A DNA stretch of 64,000 nucleotides. Source: Pseudo-nitzschia pungens. Taxonomy: Eukaryota > Bacillariophyta > Bacillariophyceae > Bacillariales > Bacillariaceae. The stretch lies in NCBI GenBank assembly GCA_037355855.1, contig CM074762.1:2542001-2606000 (forward strand). Direction: 5' to 3'. Below are positions 21,001 through 32,651 of this stretch, one piece after another. How positions within the stretch are numbered: the first letter of the stretch is position 1; each line of letters starts with the position of its first letter. The notes under the pieces are model-generated. The model searched no databases. It saw only the letters and a program-made list of their open reading frames with translations, and was not told where the DNA came from. The position numbers were made by a program, and so were the translations under genes.

Positions 21001-22600
21001 GCTTCGAATAAGGGCACACTCTTCACTCCAGTGCATGCTTTTACACACCCAAATGCCCACATTGCTGACGCTGTAGAAAAAAGTCAATAAAATGGGTAAG
21101 AAATAAAATGATAAGAAAGTTGCCATCCGCAATAGCTCAAAATTCGCAAGAAAAGAAACACTCACCAGCGTCTTCCGACAGTTCTTCTGCCAGTTCACTG
21201 AGACGTTCTTCCGGAGCCACGGGTAGTCTTTGCTCGGAAGGAACGCCGTCTTGATAGTGTAAGTCACAGTCTGGTGAAAGGATGTCACCTTGGCGGAGGA
21301 GTTGTAGCCTAGCCAACAAGAGTTCTCGTATCCGCAGTGAAAGCGCAACGAGGAGATCCGTTACCTTGACACCTCCCATAGTGTCGTGATAATGTGCCTC
21401 AAGAATCGCAATGCCCCATGCAGCCCTGCAAGAATCGCGGATGTTCAAGCCCTCGTCAAAGTGGGCCTCCTCTTCGTCCAAAACCTCCTCGATATCGGTT
21501 GAAATCTCGTCATTCGAATTGTCCAATTTTCGTTGAAAGGAATCCGCCTTGCGCTTTTTGATGTTGACACCCGAAATAACACACTCCACCAGCTGTTCAA
21601 ATCGTCGATCTTCCGTCAGTTGCGGAGCGGCAGATTCTTGTTTGTTGCCGTCGTTGTTGCCATTCTCTCCATTGTCGTTGCCCGTGAAATCGTTCGTCTG
21701 ACCTTCCGAAGACAGGCTTTTTTGGAGTCGATCGTATTGCTCGCAAGCAAAAGCCAATCTCCCAATTATACACGCTGCAACACCTGGATCGATATCCGCC
21801 CGTGACGAATGTATCCTCAAGTTAACATCGGGGCTCTGTTTGATAGCTGGAACCTTTTTCGCTAATGAATGAAGCAATTTTCGGGGATGAGGGAGTTTCA
21901 CATTCGACCCGTTGTCGGCTTGTCGCATTCGTGATGCTTCTTCTCGAAGTTCGTATATATATTCTGTTGTCCGATCGGTGATCATCTGGCGTAACGCCAA
22001 GGACTCATGGTTGCCTGCGACGCTAGACCGGCGATCTAATTCCAATATGATTTCGGAAGTGTGACGGTTCGCTTTTCTACCTCTCCCCACAGGCATTTTG
22101 TCACCTCTCTTTTCACTTTTGGATTCATCTATTTCCCGGCCATTTCTATTGTCGCCGCTTTCTGGCCCTTCTTCCCCATCCTCTTCTTCGATTTCAGTCT
22201 CAGGGGCATATTCACTACCTATTTCCTCCGGATGATCGTAATCCCCATTCGCACCCTTCTTGAGAACAACATGCTCGTCTTCGCTTTCATCTCCGTCGTC
22301 CACAAGTGATACGTATTCTTCTTCTTCGCTCTCGCCGTCTTCGTGGGGATCATTGGAAGAACTTCCCCCTCGCACTAGTGTGAGGCGTCGAGAGGAGTAG
22401 GATTGCCCGCGTCCCAAACTTTGATGGTGATGGCTGGTATCATTGTCGTTGACAGTTCGAGTCCTCCCTGGGAGTTTCGACCACACTTTCCTCCTCCATC
22501 CCAGAAATGAGGATTCAACAAAAAATCGTTTGTCCAGCAGAATTTCGATGAACACCAATGCAAGAAATAGACGAATGCTAGTCCAATACACGCGCAACAT
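18021..22600 (-). CDS. Large membrane-anchored protein with OPR-like helical repeats
   Basis: Exon 1 (22600-21166) and exon 2 (21070-18021) join in phase 1 across a 95-nt intron (donor GCTG|GTGAGT, acceptor CTACAG), giving 1,494 aa. Residues about 5-22 form a hydrophobic segment (signal anchor or start of a targeting peptide). Residues 60-160 are very acidic. The rest is helical and contains repeats of the type FSPHDLASIAWSVTEL, LSGTDLSNLAWAIARY, FQPPELGRIMWAIAC, FSTETLVRIAWAHLEI and VEVTDILWALALHG. Such 'P..L....WALA' units are typical of octotricopeptide (OPR)-like and FAST/RAP-associated RNA-binding proteins that act in chloroplasts and mitochondria. A C-terminal RAP domain was not recognised. 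Inference: an organelle RNA maturation or translation factor. Two VEVVDAA.LLAS repeats lie in exon 2, an internal duplication. Confidence 0.7.
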
Positions 22601-23453
22601 CGTTGCCGCTTTTGTCCTTTCCGATTGCCGTATCGGACGTAGCTATTGCTTCTATCTGCGCAATTCAACACTTCTTCAAATAATTGAAGCTGCTATTGGA
22701 TAATCCACATTTCGTTCGCTCTACCAACGTAGTTGTCTCTTGCTTTTTTGTCTTCTGCTTCGGTGTTAGAAGTAATAATAATACAAGAGAAATTCAGTCG
22801 AGGAGAAGGAGCATGTTGCGAAGGCATAAGAAGATGAGATATTAGTTCAGTTCGGCATCTCGGATCTCAAAATCGGATGGGGACTTCAAACAGGTGATTG
22901 ATATCTTTGTCATTTTCGTCCATGATCGAGACGAGAAGAGACGCGACACGAACACCAATTGTTTTTTTGAATTCTCGGAAGGCGCTTCTTCTCTTGGAAT
23001 GGTTTCTTTCACTTTTCAGCAAAATGATGTGCTTTCATTGGACGTTTTTGCTCACAAAAACTTCCACGTGGGAATTTTTGACCAGATTTTGTTGTAAAGC
23101 AGCTTACGGAGGCCTGGATGGTATGATTATCGTTTTGTCCAACGTACGTACCGGTATGATGTTGCTACGAATAAGTTATGGAACTGGTTTCTACCAGGCT
23201 TATTGTATCTTTCATACCAAATGTAATGGCAAAGATACTGTCAATACGAAACATGAAATGAATAAGCAACAAGATGTTCCAAAATGTTCTATCTGATCTT
23301 GGTTGCATTTCTGGCATGTTGTGATTCGAAACAAGCTACTGTAACGGTATTGGCATTGGATGCAAGAAGATACAGTATGAGACTGTCAATTGAAAATAGC
23401 GGGGAAAGGTTCTTAAATCCATTGTTTTCTACAGATTTATGGGTGTGGAACTA
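22601..23453. other. Intergenic, about 850 nt
   Basis: Upstream of the OPR-like gene and downstream of the DUF3593/DUF2499/DUF1279 gene (same strand). It contains CCACGTGG (23064-23071, G-box-like) and TACCGGTA (23149-23156). Short plus-strand frames here have no recognisable features. Confidence 0.55.
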
Positions 23454-25112
23454 TCATACCTCTTCTGCCTCCGCATCGATGGCACCATCCCTGTTTAGGA
23501 GATTTTCGTCAACCCATGGGGCCAAGGCGAGTGCCGCGCCCAAACGAACCGGAACAAAGAGTCGGGCAACATTGGCACCCGCAAAGATGAACGCCAAGAC
23601 AGCGGCACGATCTCCTGTCTCATTGATGACATCCGGCCAGTGTCCGGTAGAATTGTATAGAGCAAAGGCAGCTACGGGGAAGGCAACAATCCAAAAGGCA
23701 AGCTCGGTCAGAACATAGGCCACTGTTCCGGCGACACCGTATTTCTTAACGTCCGCCATCGACAGGCTGGTATCGCCGAGTTGAAAGGAGAAAGGCTTTG
23801 ATTCACCGCCTTCAGCGGCATTTCCTCGTTGGTAAAACGTGTAGGCCGTGAGTCCGGGAAAACCGAGGACCATTGCAAGAGCAACAAACGCGTTGGGTTC
23901 AAAGGGCAAATCCAAACCCAGGGATCCGTATTTGACAGCATAGCTCAGGATCAAAGTTCCGGCTGTTACCTTGGCAGCCAAAACCGCGTTCGATTCTGCT
24001 GGTTCCCGGAGAACCAATGCCTCGGCAGCGATGCCATCCGCTGCCAAAATCGCTGGATCATCCTCCTTTCGGAAAGGATTGACCTCGCTGAGGGTCCATC
24101 CGTTTTCCCGGGCGATTCGAAAGGCTGCGATCGCGCAGGTGATGTTTCCCAAGAGCGTGAAACCGGCTTGCATGCTCACCAAAAATTGCAGACTCGATGG
24201 GTTATAAAAGAAGTGATATGTGCAAGCGCAAACACCGGAAGCGTGAAGCGGGAGCATACCCCAGGACATGCCCTTCCACTTTTCATTACCCGTCACCTCG
24301 GAATACTTCCAAATCAGATCCATTGCAATGAGGTACTCAATGACGGAGCTGAAGTGAATGATCCAGGTGGGAATCGACAATCCATTGATAGGTTCTGTAT
24401 GAGTGACCCAGGGCAAGGATTCGACGGTCGCCGTGCTCAAGTCTCCGATTCCGGCCATGAAACCGGTGTGTGCCTCCCAGCCAATGGTTCCCGGTCCAAG
24501 AGCGCAACCAGCGGCAAAGAGCCCAAAGAGTCCCAATGCTGCCAATCGGGGAGTTCCCGCGGGTGTTTGGTTTGGGCTGGTGGATGCCTCCTTCAACCCC
24601 CATACGATGAGGATGTTGGCGACGGTCAACAAAAGTTCGGCCCATCCGTGAAGCCAATCGACGTTTGCAAGAGAAGTCTCGTAGACACTCTTGGAGATAA
24701 TTCCGGCGGGGATCGTGGATGCCACAAACAGCAGTACGAATTGGAAACCAAAGTTTGCCACGGCAGGAATTTTGTTCGCCCGGAAGGACAAAAAATAAAT
24801 GAAGGCAAGGTAGGGCAGGAGAGATTGTTGGAAAAAGATTCCGGCTAGGTTTTGCCCCTGGTCCGTGAAGGATGTGAGGAGACTGTTGCTCTCGATAGCG
24901 GTGGTGACACTTGCGCCAGCATCTGCCATGATATTGGATGACATGGCCGAGGTCACATCAATCGCCGAGCTGACATCAAATGGAACCATGTTCAAAGATG
25001 CGCCATTGCTCGTAACACTCCTCTGCAAGGGGGATGATGGGGCAAAAGCCCCAGCACCGGAAATGGTCGCGAGGGCAAGAGCTGCCGAGCTAACCCTAAA
25101 AAAGTTTGTCAT
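23454..25112 (-). CDS. Plastid membrane protein joining DUF3593, Ycf49-like DUF2499 and DUF1279 segments
   Basis: A single exon of 552 aa. Residues 1-24 are a signal peptide ending GAGAFAP, the plastid junction. Three parts follow. First (about 90-180) a DUF3593-like block with SLLPYLAFIYFLSF and DWLHGWAELLLTVANILIVW. Second (about 240-345) a DUF2499/Ycf49-like block with LSIPTWIIHFSSVIEYLIAM, WGMLPLHASGVCACTYHFFY and LGNITCAIAAF. Third (about 455-540) a DUF1279-like block with KYGVAGTVAYVLTELAFWIV, GHWPDV and FAGANVARLFVPVRLG. Several transmembrane segments are evident. DUF2499 and DUF3593 proteins are conserved in cyanobacteria and plastids with unknown function; DUF1279 occurs in FAM210-type organelle membrane proteins. 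Inference: a thylakoid or inner-envelope protein. Domain names are from memory of their consensus, not from a search. Confidence 0.85.
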   Translation of the reverse strand: MTNFFRVSSAALALATISGAGAFAPSSPLQRSVTSNGASLNMVPFDVSSAIDVTSAMSSNIMADAGASVTTAIESNSLLTSFTDQGQNLAGIFFQQSLLPYLAFIYFLSFRANKIPAVANFGFQFVLLFVASTIPAGIISKSVYETSLANVDWLHGWAELLLTVANILIVWGLKEASTSPNQTPAGTPRLAALGLFGLFAAGCALGPGTIGWEAHTGFMAGIGDLSTATVESLPWVTHTEPINGLSIPTWIIHFSSVIEYLIAMDLIWKYSEVTGNEKWKGMSWGMLPLHASGVCACTYHFFYNPSSLQFLVSMQAGFTLLGNITCAIAAFRIARENGWTLSEVNPFRKEDDPAILAADGIAAEALVLREPAESNAVLAAKVTAGTLILSYAVKYGSLGLDLPFEPNAFVALAMVLGFPGLTAYTFYQRGNAAEGGESKPFSFQLGDTSLSMADVKKYGVAGTVAYVLTELAFWIVAFPVAAFALYNSTGHWPDVINETGDRAAVLAFIFAGANVARLFVPVRLGAALALAPWVDENLLNRDGAIDAEAEEV

Positions 25113-25716
25113 GTTGATTGGTGTCGCACCCGTTCAATGCACTTGGGGTTGGTTGTATTCACCAAAGTCCCATTGTCGCGTTTTGTCGTCTCGCACAAAA
25201 TTCCTCCAAAGAAAGGTTCTTGAGTCCAATTGCTTGCGGGTTCCGTACGCGACTGATGACAGTAATGATCTTTTGGCTGTTTTTCGACCTTTCCGCGTGT
25301 AACAAGGAAAACTTCACTTCAACCGATCTGTGACTGGGATTCGTGCATAGTTTAGTCCCCATCAAAAACCACATCAGCACGAATTTTGTGACTGCAATCC
25401 CAATCAACGATCACATCACTTCAACTCTCTGTGATCCTGGAGCTCCTGTCGTATTCTTCGCGGCTGGCTGTGTTCGACTCTCGCAAGTCGAATCAATCGG
25501 ATACTTGCATGTAATTGTTGCCTTCGTTCGAAGCACGGAAAGTAGCGGATATAGATTGAAACTCATAGATAAGATCACCGATCGAATCCAACAGAAGTTA
25601 GGAATCCAGCGACGAAGTCAACCAGTCGAGAGAGACGGAGCATTTGGATCGGGTTCAATCCAACAAACGACAACACACATAGATATATTCAACGAGAAAC
25701 GAACAAAATCCGCAAA
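25113..25716. other. Divergent promoter region of two plastid-protein genes
   Basis: This lies between the DUF fusion gene (minus) and the TauD-family gene (plus). No supported coding sequence. The last 60 nt before the TauD ATG are A-rich, as for a 5' untranslated region. Confidence 0.55.
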
Positions 25717-27303
25717 ATGAAATTTTCGATCGCAGCTCTTGCTTTGGCTTCCTCGGCCCCTTCCGTTCTCGGCTTTTCCCCTTCTACCGCCGGACAGCGA
25801 CTTACCTCGGCTCTCAGCAGCACCGTCGAGCCTCCTGAACGAATTGCGCCAGATGCCGGATACGTTCCAGAGTGGGAAGACCGACCTGGTCTTGCGCCCG
25901 AGGAATTCATGGCCAGTGACATGTCGAAGCCCGACCTTGCTGGTATGTGGGAGTGCCCCTTGACCAGATGGGATTCTGAAGGGTACGTCGGGTCCAGAAA
26001 ACAATTGAAGCGAAGGGTCGAAGGAAGAAATGGGCGATGGAAGAAGTCGAATTCATGGAATCGTACTTCAAAACCTCAGATTGTGTTTTCGGCATTTTTG
26101 GTTCGGTAGAAATATTGAAGACTTCTTTTTCGGCTCACCGAACTAATGTTCTTCGATTTTTCTTGCTCGCAAAACAAATATGTAACTACTCACTTGCCCT
26201 TCAGAATTGATATCGTAGCCGCACAAAAGGAGGCTGCCAAGCAGCCCCACTGCCCACTCGAAATTCGTGCCTCTGCCGAAGACAATGCTCTCGGAGCCAA
26301 ATATTTCAGTGAGAACAAGGAAATGATCCGCCAAGAACTTTTGAAATATGGCGCAATTTGGTTCCGGGGGTTCGATTTAATGAAGTCGGTCAAGGGACAC
26401 AGAGAAATGTATGAAGCTATCGAATTGCAGCCTTGCCTGGATCCCCTCCATTCCTCTGGATTGCGAAAATTTGCCTCCGAGCGTGATGCTCTGTACGAAG
26501 AGGTCAACAAACCATCTCTTCGCGGACATTACATTGGTCTTCACTCCGAATCCACCACCAAACGCACAGCTGCCTATGCCGCCTTTGTTTGCTTCCAAAA
26601 GGCTACCGAAGGTGGTGGTCGATTCTTGGTTGCCGACGGTGCGGCCATCTTGGCCGAGCTCGATACCAAGCTCTTGCAGAAGCTTTACGAGAGAGAGATT
26701 CGCATTTCTGTCAGCAACATTGATATTCCTCCCAGCTTCCCAGAATTCGCACAAAACGGAATCAAGGATATCGTTGGAGCAACCGTCGCACCCAAATTCG
26801 ACATGGATTTGGAAATGATGATCGGTGCCGACGGCAAGGAAGGTCGTCTGCAGGCCGTTGAAAAGGCCGAATCGCCCATCAACAAGCACCCAGTCACCGG
26901 TCTTCCCGTCTGGTTCAACAACGCCCACAACCACGCTCGAAAGCTCCGTGACCGTCGTCCCTGTGGTGTCCCCGAGGTCGGAATGACCGAAGTCTTCTAC
27001 GCCGATACAATGGAACCCCTCAGCTTGGAGGACTGCCAAGAAATCAAGCGAGCGAGCGAGAAGCACATCACCGCCTTGGCTATGGAACCCGGTGACGTTC
27101 TCTTGGTTGACAATTACCGCGCCCTTCACGGTCGCGATGTCTTTCAGGGGGATCGGTATCACGCCGTTAGTTGGTTTACATGGGACGACAACGAGGCGTG
27201 GCGTGGAGACGAGCGTCGAATTGTAGAAAAGAATGGACTGAACAAGATGATCAACGGTATGATGGATTGGCTCCCCAAGGATTTCGAATCTAACCAAAGT
27301 TAG
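25717..27303 (+). CDS. Plastid-targeted TauD/TfdA-family Fe(II)/2-oxoglutarate dioxygenase
   Basis: Exons 25717-25982 and 26205-27303 join across a 222-nt intron (donor GAAGG|GTACGT, acceptor CTTCAG) to give 454 aa, reading WDSEG-IDIVAAQ. The N-terminus is a signal peptide ending VLGFSP, a plastid-type junction. The TauD core has AIWFRGFD (about 135), the iron-binding H-x-E in YIGLHSEST (His about 200), and the distal His and the 2-oxoglutarate-binding Arg in DNYRALHGRDVF.GDRYHAVSWF (about 390-405). These enzymes hydroxylate small substrates using O2 and 2-oxoglutarate; the substrate here is unknown. The gene is followed, 2 kb downstream on the same strand, by plastid CYP97. G/C-ending codons dominate, suggesting strong expression. 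Confidence 0.88.
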
Positions 27304-29305
27304 ACGACGAGTTGTAACCTATAGTAACGCTTCTATAATCATTCCCTCTACATTTTTGAAATCGACTAGGCATCGCGCTAACACGAGAAGAAAACAAGAC
27401 TAGAAGGCTCCCAAACGAAATGGAATTCCATTTTAGATTGTAGTTTTATAAGACAAAACCATTTATTGAACGAGCACGAGACAGATGCGAACGATCGAGT
27501 TGCCGATAAGTCCCTATTCCGCCTCAGTGCAATTGAACAGATCTGTTTGAACCACTACAGTGGAGTGTGATACGATTGTTTCTTCGACCGTGTCGGAAGA
27601 CAGCGAAGAAGCAAAGTTTGGTGCACATGGACAAAGTTGTGGCATCACACAAGATATTGCTAAGCATAATATGAGATGCACGCAGATATTCGTGATGTTG
27701 TCACCTTTTGACACAATTGAATGACATGGTCTCACGAACAACATCCCTTCTCTAACTCAACCCAACCCTCCAATGTGCTATGACTTGCATTGCACTTTAG
27801 AACTTGATATAAAAACTTAACTCCGAGTCATGTTCCTTTTTGAGTGCGACAACCGGAGACTGCAGACTAGTAATACGTAAAAAGATGTGAGCGGCACATT
27901 TTTCGGTTTGTAGCGAAGATTCATCAATAAGCGGTATGTCTCCTCATCTACTAGAATAGAGGAATGCAACACCAGCTTTCAAATAACAGCTTCCATCAAT
28001 GCTGAACACTATGATGGCACCCACTGAATCTGACTGAAACAGCTTACAACTAGTTCTCGGTGTATTTCCTAGTTCCACAAGGCAAAGTTTGAAGTGACAA
28101 ACATTGAACCGAGTCCTGTTCTGCTGACTCGTATAGGCCTAATTGGAAGCGTCAAGGAATAATCACAAATACCATTCATTATTAAAAAACAGTTGGAAGA
28201 TTGTGGTTAGCATAAACAAAAGAGTAGTTCTTTTCGCCAGTAAGGTTGCTACTACCCTCCTAACTAGCGGAACATCATTGAACAATAGTACTAGTAGTAG
28301 TAGTATCATCCATGAGCTCCTCTGTTTCTGCTGCTACTAGCAAAATACTCAGCAGTGGAGAAATTCAACAGCAATTTACCCCATTTCAAATACTCTCAGA
28401 AAATCATTGCCCCTGACGTCTTCAAAACATCATGTCACATTTACTAGACTTCACAATGAGTTTAAAAGGTGTAAACTCTTTGCTCCTATCGATAGGACAA
28501 CAACAAGTGTACCGCAGTAACCTTATCATAAATCAGCACAAAAACTCAGGGAAAGGGGACAGGACGGTAAGTCTTACGTGAACGCAAGATGATGCAATTC
28601 CATTTAGTTTTCGTCGTTGTTAAGAAAACGTCCGACGTGCAACGTGGAAGGTTAAAATGCAAGAAGAACAAAAAGAAGAACAATCTGAGTTCATGTGCTC
28701 CTATCCGGGTTCCTCCGATAGTTCAAGGTACGCCTCCGACGAACCAACTCACTTTTCGGATCGCTTTTTTTCGTTTTTTTGGGACCCATCACAAACACGG
28801 CAAAAACACGCGCCTTGTCTGACATCACACAGGAGCAAGGGTTGTAGGTATCCATACAAACAGTGGCTCTCGCGTATTTTGTCTGGATACCGATGGAATT
28901 GTTTTTTCTTCGCCTAGTAGAACATACGTTGAAAAAATCTGTAGCAACTGCACTTTTGATCGATCCGGGACACTACGGTACTATTACTCGTACTTCATTC
29001 ATTCATTCCGTCCTGTAGTGAATTAGTGTCCACAAGAGAAGGAACTCTTCGGGTTTCTACCGTATCTATTATTTGTTCGGATTTCGTAGTGTTATTCGTT
29101 CTCCAGACTGGAAATAGAAGGAGGTCGGAAGCAACTCAGAACTCCAACAACTTCGGAACAATCCAAAGGCATTTGCAGGCTCTTAGCCACAATCTACTTC
29201 CAACTATCGGTATTTGATCGCTCCGTGATACGAGTAAGATTACTTCTTTTGCAAAGGGAACGCTCATAAGTGATTGCCATTATCAATACTTAAACAAGCG
29301 CAAAC
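27304..29305. other. Intergenic, about 2.0 kb
   Basis: The longest gap of the window. I see no gene that can be supported. A 77-aa ATG-started frame at 28589-28822 and a 65-aa frame at 28143 lack any recognisable feature. A short ACTAGTAGTAGTAGTA run occurs near 28287-28303. It may contain regulatory DNA of the CYP97 gene or a non-coding RNA I cannot recognise. Confidence 0.5.
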
Positions 29306-31667
29306 ATGAAACTGAATTCCGTGGCTGTGTGCAAGTTCTTGGTCCTTGCATCGTTGACTGTCTCGACCGAAGCCTTTGTTCCAAAAGCTCAGAGAGCGGC
29401 ATCCGTGAGAGCGTCGTCGAAGCTCTTCGTTTCCGGATTGGACAAGGAAAAAGTCGAAACAGAGCAAGATCTGGAAGACAAAGATGGTGATTACACTCCA
29501 TTCCATTTCAGAGATGGCATCCCCAGTCGATTGCGAGTGAGTGGCAAGGGGATTCCCAACCGCCGAGACAAGGTCCAATTGGTGGACACTTCAACGTACG
29601 AGGCGCAATTGCTCGAACGATGGGACAACGATCCGAGTCGGCAAAAGGGATTCGACTGGGAAATCGAAAAGATGCGACGATATGCCGCCGGTTTGAGAAT
29701 GAGGGAAGACGGTGCCTGGGTCAAACAACCGACCGCCTTTGAATTTTTGGTCAGCAAGCAACGCGTGAACAATGGTGCTGCCGGTCCCAGCCCCGCCACC
29801 GCCATGGATACGGCATTTTTGTTCCTGGTGCAAATCTTATCCTACGCCGGTCTGGGATCTTTGTTCGGGATGGCAGCCGTTCCCACCGCGGTCATTCAAA
29901 AGTACGAGGGATCGTTCTTGTCGTTTATCAAGGGAGTTCTGGGAGGAGACTTGCAAACTCTGGCGGGAGGCCCGTTGTTTTTGCTCCTCAACAAATACTT
30001 CTTGGAGAATGGACCCATTTTCAACCTCGCCTTTGGTCCCAAGTCGTTCTTGGTTGTCAGCGATCCCGCCATGGCGCGACACATTTTGCGAACCGCCCCA
30101 ACCGATCAATACTGCAAGGGCATGCTGGCAGAAATTTTGGAGCCCATCATGGGGAAGGGATTGATTCCTGCGGACCCCGCCACATGGAAGGTACGTTGGT
30201 AGCGAGGTCACAACTCTTTCGATGCCCAGGGTCGGATAAGACATTGTTGGTGTGCTAATCATTTTGCGTGTCTGCGATTGCCTCGGAACATCGTATTGTT
30301 GATAGGTTCGACGCCGTGCCGTTGTCCCCGCATTTCACAAAAGATGGCTGAACCGAATGATCACACTGTTCAATGAACGAGCAGAAATATTATGTGACGA
30401 TCTAGCGAAAAAGGAAGGAAAGGTTGTAGACATGGAAGAACGATTCTGCTCTGTCACTCTGGACATTATTGGTAAAGCTGTCTTCAATTACGACTTTGGA
30501 TCTGTGACCAAAGAATCACCGATCGTTAAGGCGGTCTACAGAGTTTTGAGAGAGGCAGAACATCGTTCGTCGTCATTCATCCCCTACTGGAATCTGCCCT
30601 ACGCCGATCAATGGATGGGTGGACAAATAGAATTCCGACGGGACATGACCATGCTGGATGATATTCTGGCAGACTTAATTAACGATGCTGTCACGACCAG
30701 AAGTGAAGCGACGGTTGAAGAGTTGGAAGAAAGAGACAACGCGGAGGATCCATCGCTTCTTCGATTTTTGGTAGACATGCGTGGAGAAGATTTGAGCTCC
30801 ATGGTTTTGCGTGACGATCTCATGACAATGCTGATTGCCGGCCACGAGACAACAGCGGCCATGTTGACGTGGACTCTCTTCGAACTCGCAAAGGGCAACC
30901 CAGCAATGTTCCAAGAGATTCAGAACGAAGTGCGAACGGTACTGAAAGATAAGGACAGACCGGATTACGACGATGTCGTTGCTATGAAAAAGATGCGATA
31001 CGCGCTGATTGAAGGCTTGAGATTGTATCCCGAACCACCAGTTTTGATCCGACGGGCGCGCACGGAAGACGTTTTGCCCCAGGGAAGCTCCATTATGAAG
31101 GATGGAATCAAGGTTCTGAGAGGAACCGACATTTTTGTGTCTACTTGGAATCTTCATCGTAGTCCCGATCTCTGGGAAGATCCATACACATTCGATCCTA
31201 CACGCTGGGAACGACCTTTCAACAACCCGAAGGTGAAAGGTTGGGGAGGCTACAACCCCGACAAAGTTTCGGGTCTTTATCCTAACGAGAGTGCTTCGGA
31301 TTTCGCCTTTTTGCCCTTTGGTGGCGGTGCACGAAAATGTGTCGGGGACCAATTCGCCGTCCTGGAGGCTGCCGTCACATTCTCGATGCTTCTCAAGAAT
31401 TTCGACTTTGAATTCGAAGGAAGTCCCGACGATGTTGGAATGCAAACGGGAGCTACGATCCACACAATGAATGGATTAAAAATGCGGCCGACACGTGTCA
31501 AGCCCGATGATCCATTGCCTTCCACTGGTGGTTGGTGGGAGCGACAGCATTTAAAGCGGGGACTGAATGCTAGCGGTAGACCGTACCACTCCAAAGACGA
31601 AGTGGAACACCAAAACTTACCCAAACACGACCGACCAGATGATCCCGGCATTCCCATGTCGAGGTAA
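29306..31667 (+). CDS. Plastid cytochrome P450, CYP97-type carotenoid hydroxylase
   Basis: Exons 29306-30190 and 30306-31667 join in phase 0 (donor AAG|GTACGT, acceptor GATAG), reading ...ADPATWK-VRRRAVVPAFH, to give 748 aa. A signal peptide ending TEAFVP marks plastid import. The CYP97 signature GPIFNLAFGPKSFLVVSDP, then LAEILEPIMGKGLIPAD, precedes the exon border. The oxygen-binding helix is LIAGHETTAAML (about 472), the ExxR motif is EGLRLYPEPPVLIRRA (about 531) and the haem loop is FLPFGGGARKCVG (Cys about 640). CYP97 enzymes hydroxylate beta- and epsilon-rings of carotenes; in diatoms they are placed in the route to zeaxanthin, diadinoxanthin and fucoxanthin. The N-terminal extension of about 220 residues before the P450 fold and a 40-residue C-terminal tail make it longer than plant CYP97 (about 550-640). 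Confidence 0.93.
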
Positions 31668-31946
31668 ATACACGGTTGCCAAATGTGGCAATCGAAACAA
31701 AAAAAATGTGGTCGGATCCTTGCTAAATTAATGACCACAGCCCGGCAGCTGTGAAGAAAGATTGTAGAACCCTTTAGTATGGGATTGATCTACAACACAA
31801 TAGCTAGAAATACAATATTTAAGGAATCTCTTGAGCATGTCAGTCAACCAGTTGTAATGTTTCAACAAGATATAATTTTAAGCTATAAATGTGCAACACT
31901 ACTTCCACCGCGTGGAAAGCATGAACAGCGTGGATTATTTCAAAAC

Positions 31947-32651
31947 TTAATCCCTGCACATGAGGCTCTCTCGTGTGTCGACTCCAGTCACAGGATTTGT
32001 ACCCTTGGCGGTTGGGTGTTCACAAAGATATTTCTGTTGATCTTTTCGCAAATATGTATCACTCCAGTCGCTTCCTTCGATGCTTTTGACACCCTCGAAC
32101 AAGGTGGCACCGCTGACATACATTTCTTTCATAATTGTGTTTTTCAGATTCGCCCGGTTGAATTGAGCCATTTCAACATTGGCGAGGGTCATGTCAGCGT
32201 TTTCGAAATTACTTCCATCGAGTGTCGCGTCAAAAAAGGAAGCCCCGACCAAATTGCTTCCCTGGAAGTTCGAGTCCCGAACGATACTTTGTTGGAAAGC
32301 TACGCCCTTGAGGTTTTGCCCGCCGAAATCAGAATTGTCAAGGTTGACTCCTCGAGTGATAGCAATTGTACGACCGGACTGAAGGGTCGAAGCACCACCA
32401 GTCGTAATTTTTGCGTTTGCAGCCGCTGTAGCTCCCTGATCAACAGCAAGCGCCGGCTCGGCAAGAGATAGTGTCGAGGCAACAGCAAAGACAGCTGCGC
32501 CAGTGGTCAAAAGCGACTGCCAATCTTTAGGCAAAGCATTCAAACTGGTTGTTGATCTTTCAATTGGGGTCGTAACGGAGGAAAATCCGTTTACGCTGCC
32601 GACGGTGGCACCAGCCAGAACAAGGCTGTACAGAGGAGCGAAAGACTTCAT
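31947..32651 (-). CDS. Thylakoid-lumen pentapeptide-repeat protein
   Basis: A single exon of 234 aa from the ATG at 32651. It carries a tripartite leader: a signal peptide ending VNGFSS (plastid junction), a Ser/Thr transit part, and a second hydrophobic stretch ([19 protein letters not shown]) ending ALA|V, a lumenal cleavage site. The mature part has pentapeptide units of the A(D/N)LXX type between about residues 105 and 185 ([44 protein letters not shown]), followed by the conserved tail [15 protein letters not shown] and [10 protein letters not shown]. Plant relatives are the lumenal TL15/TL17 proteins, of unknown biochemical role. It is convergent with CYP97, 279 nt apart. Confidence 0.9.
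   Translation of the reverse strand: MKSFAPLYSLVLAGATVGSVNGFSSVTTPIERSTTSLNALPKDWQSLLTTGAAVFAVASTLSLAEPALAVDQGATAAANAKITTGGASTLQSGRTIAITRGVNLDNSDFGGQNLKGVAFQQSIVRDSNFQGSNLVGASFFDATLDGSNFENADMTLANVEMAQFNRANLKNTIMKEMYVSGATLFEGVKSIEGSDWSDTYLRKDQQKYLCEHPTAKGTNPVTGVDTRESLMCRD

Noticed and set aside
23829..24848. 339-aa open frame on the plus strand
   Set aside because: It lies fully antisense to the DUF3593/DUF2499/DUF1279 gene, has no domain and an unnatural composition; a codon-bias shadow.
26377..27297. 306-aa minus-strand open frame
   Set aside because: Antisense to the second exon of the TauD-family gene, whose conserved motifs fix the coding strand.
30675..31463. 262-aa minus-strand open frame
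   Set aside because: Antisense to CYP97, which has intact P450 motifs.
31779..32471. 230-aa plus-strand open frame
   Set aside because: Antisense to the lumenal pentapeptide-repeat gene.
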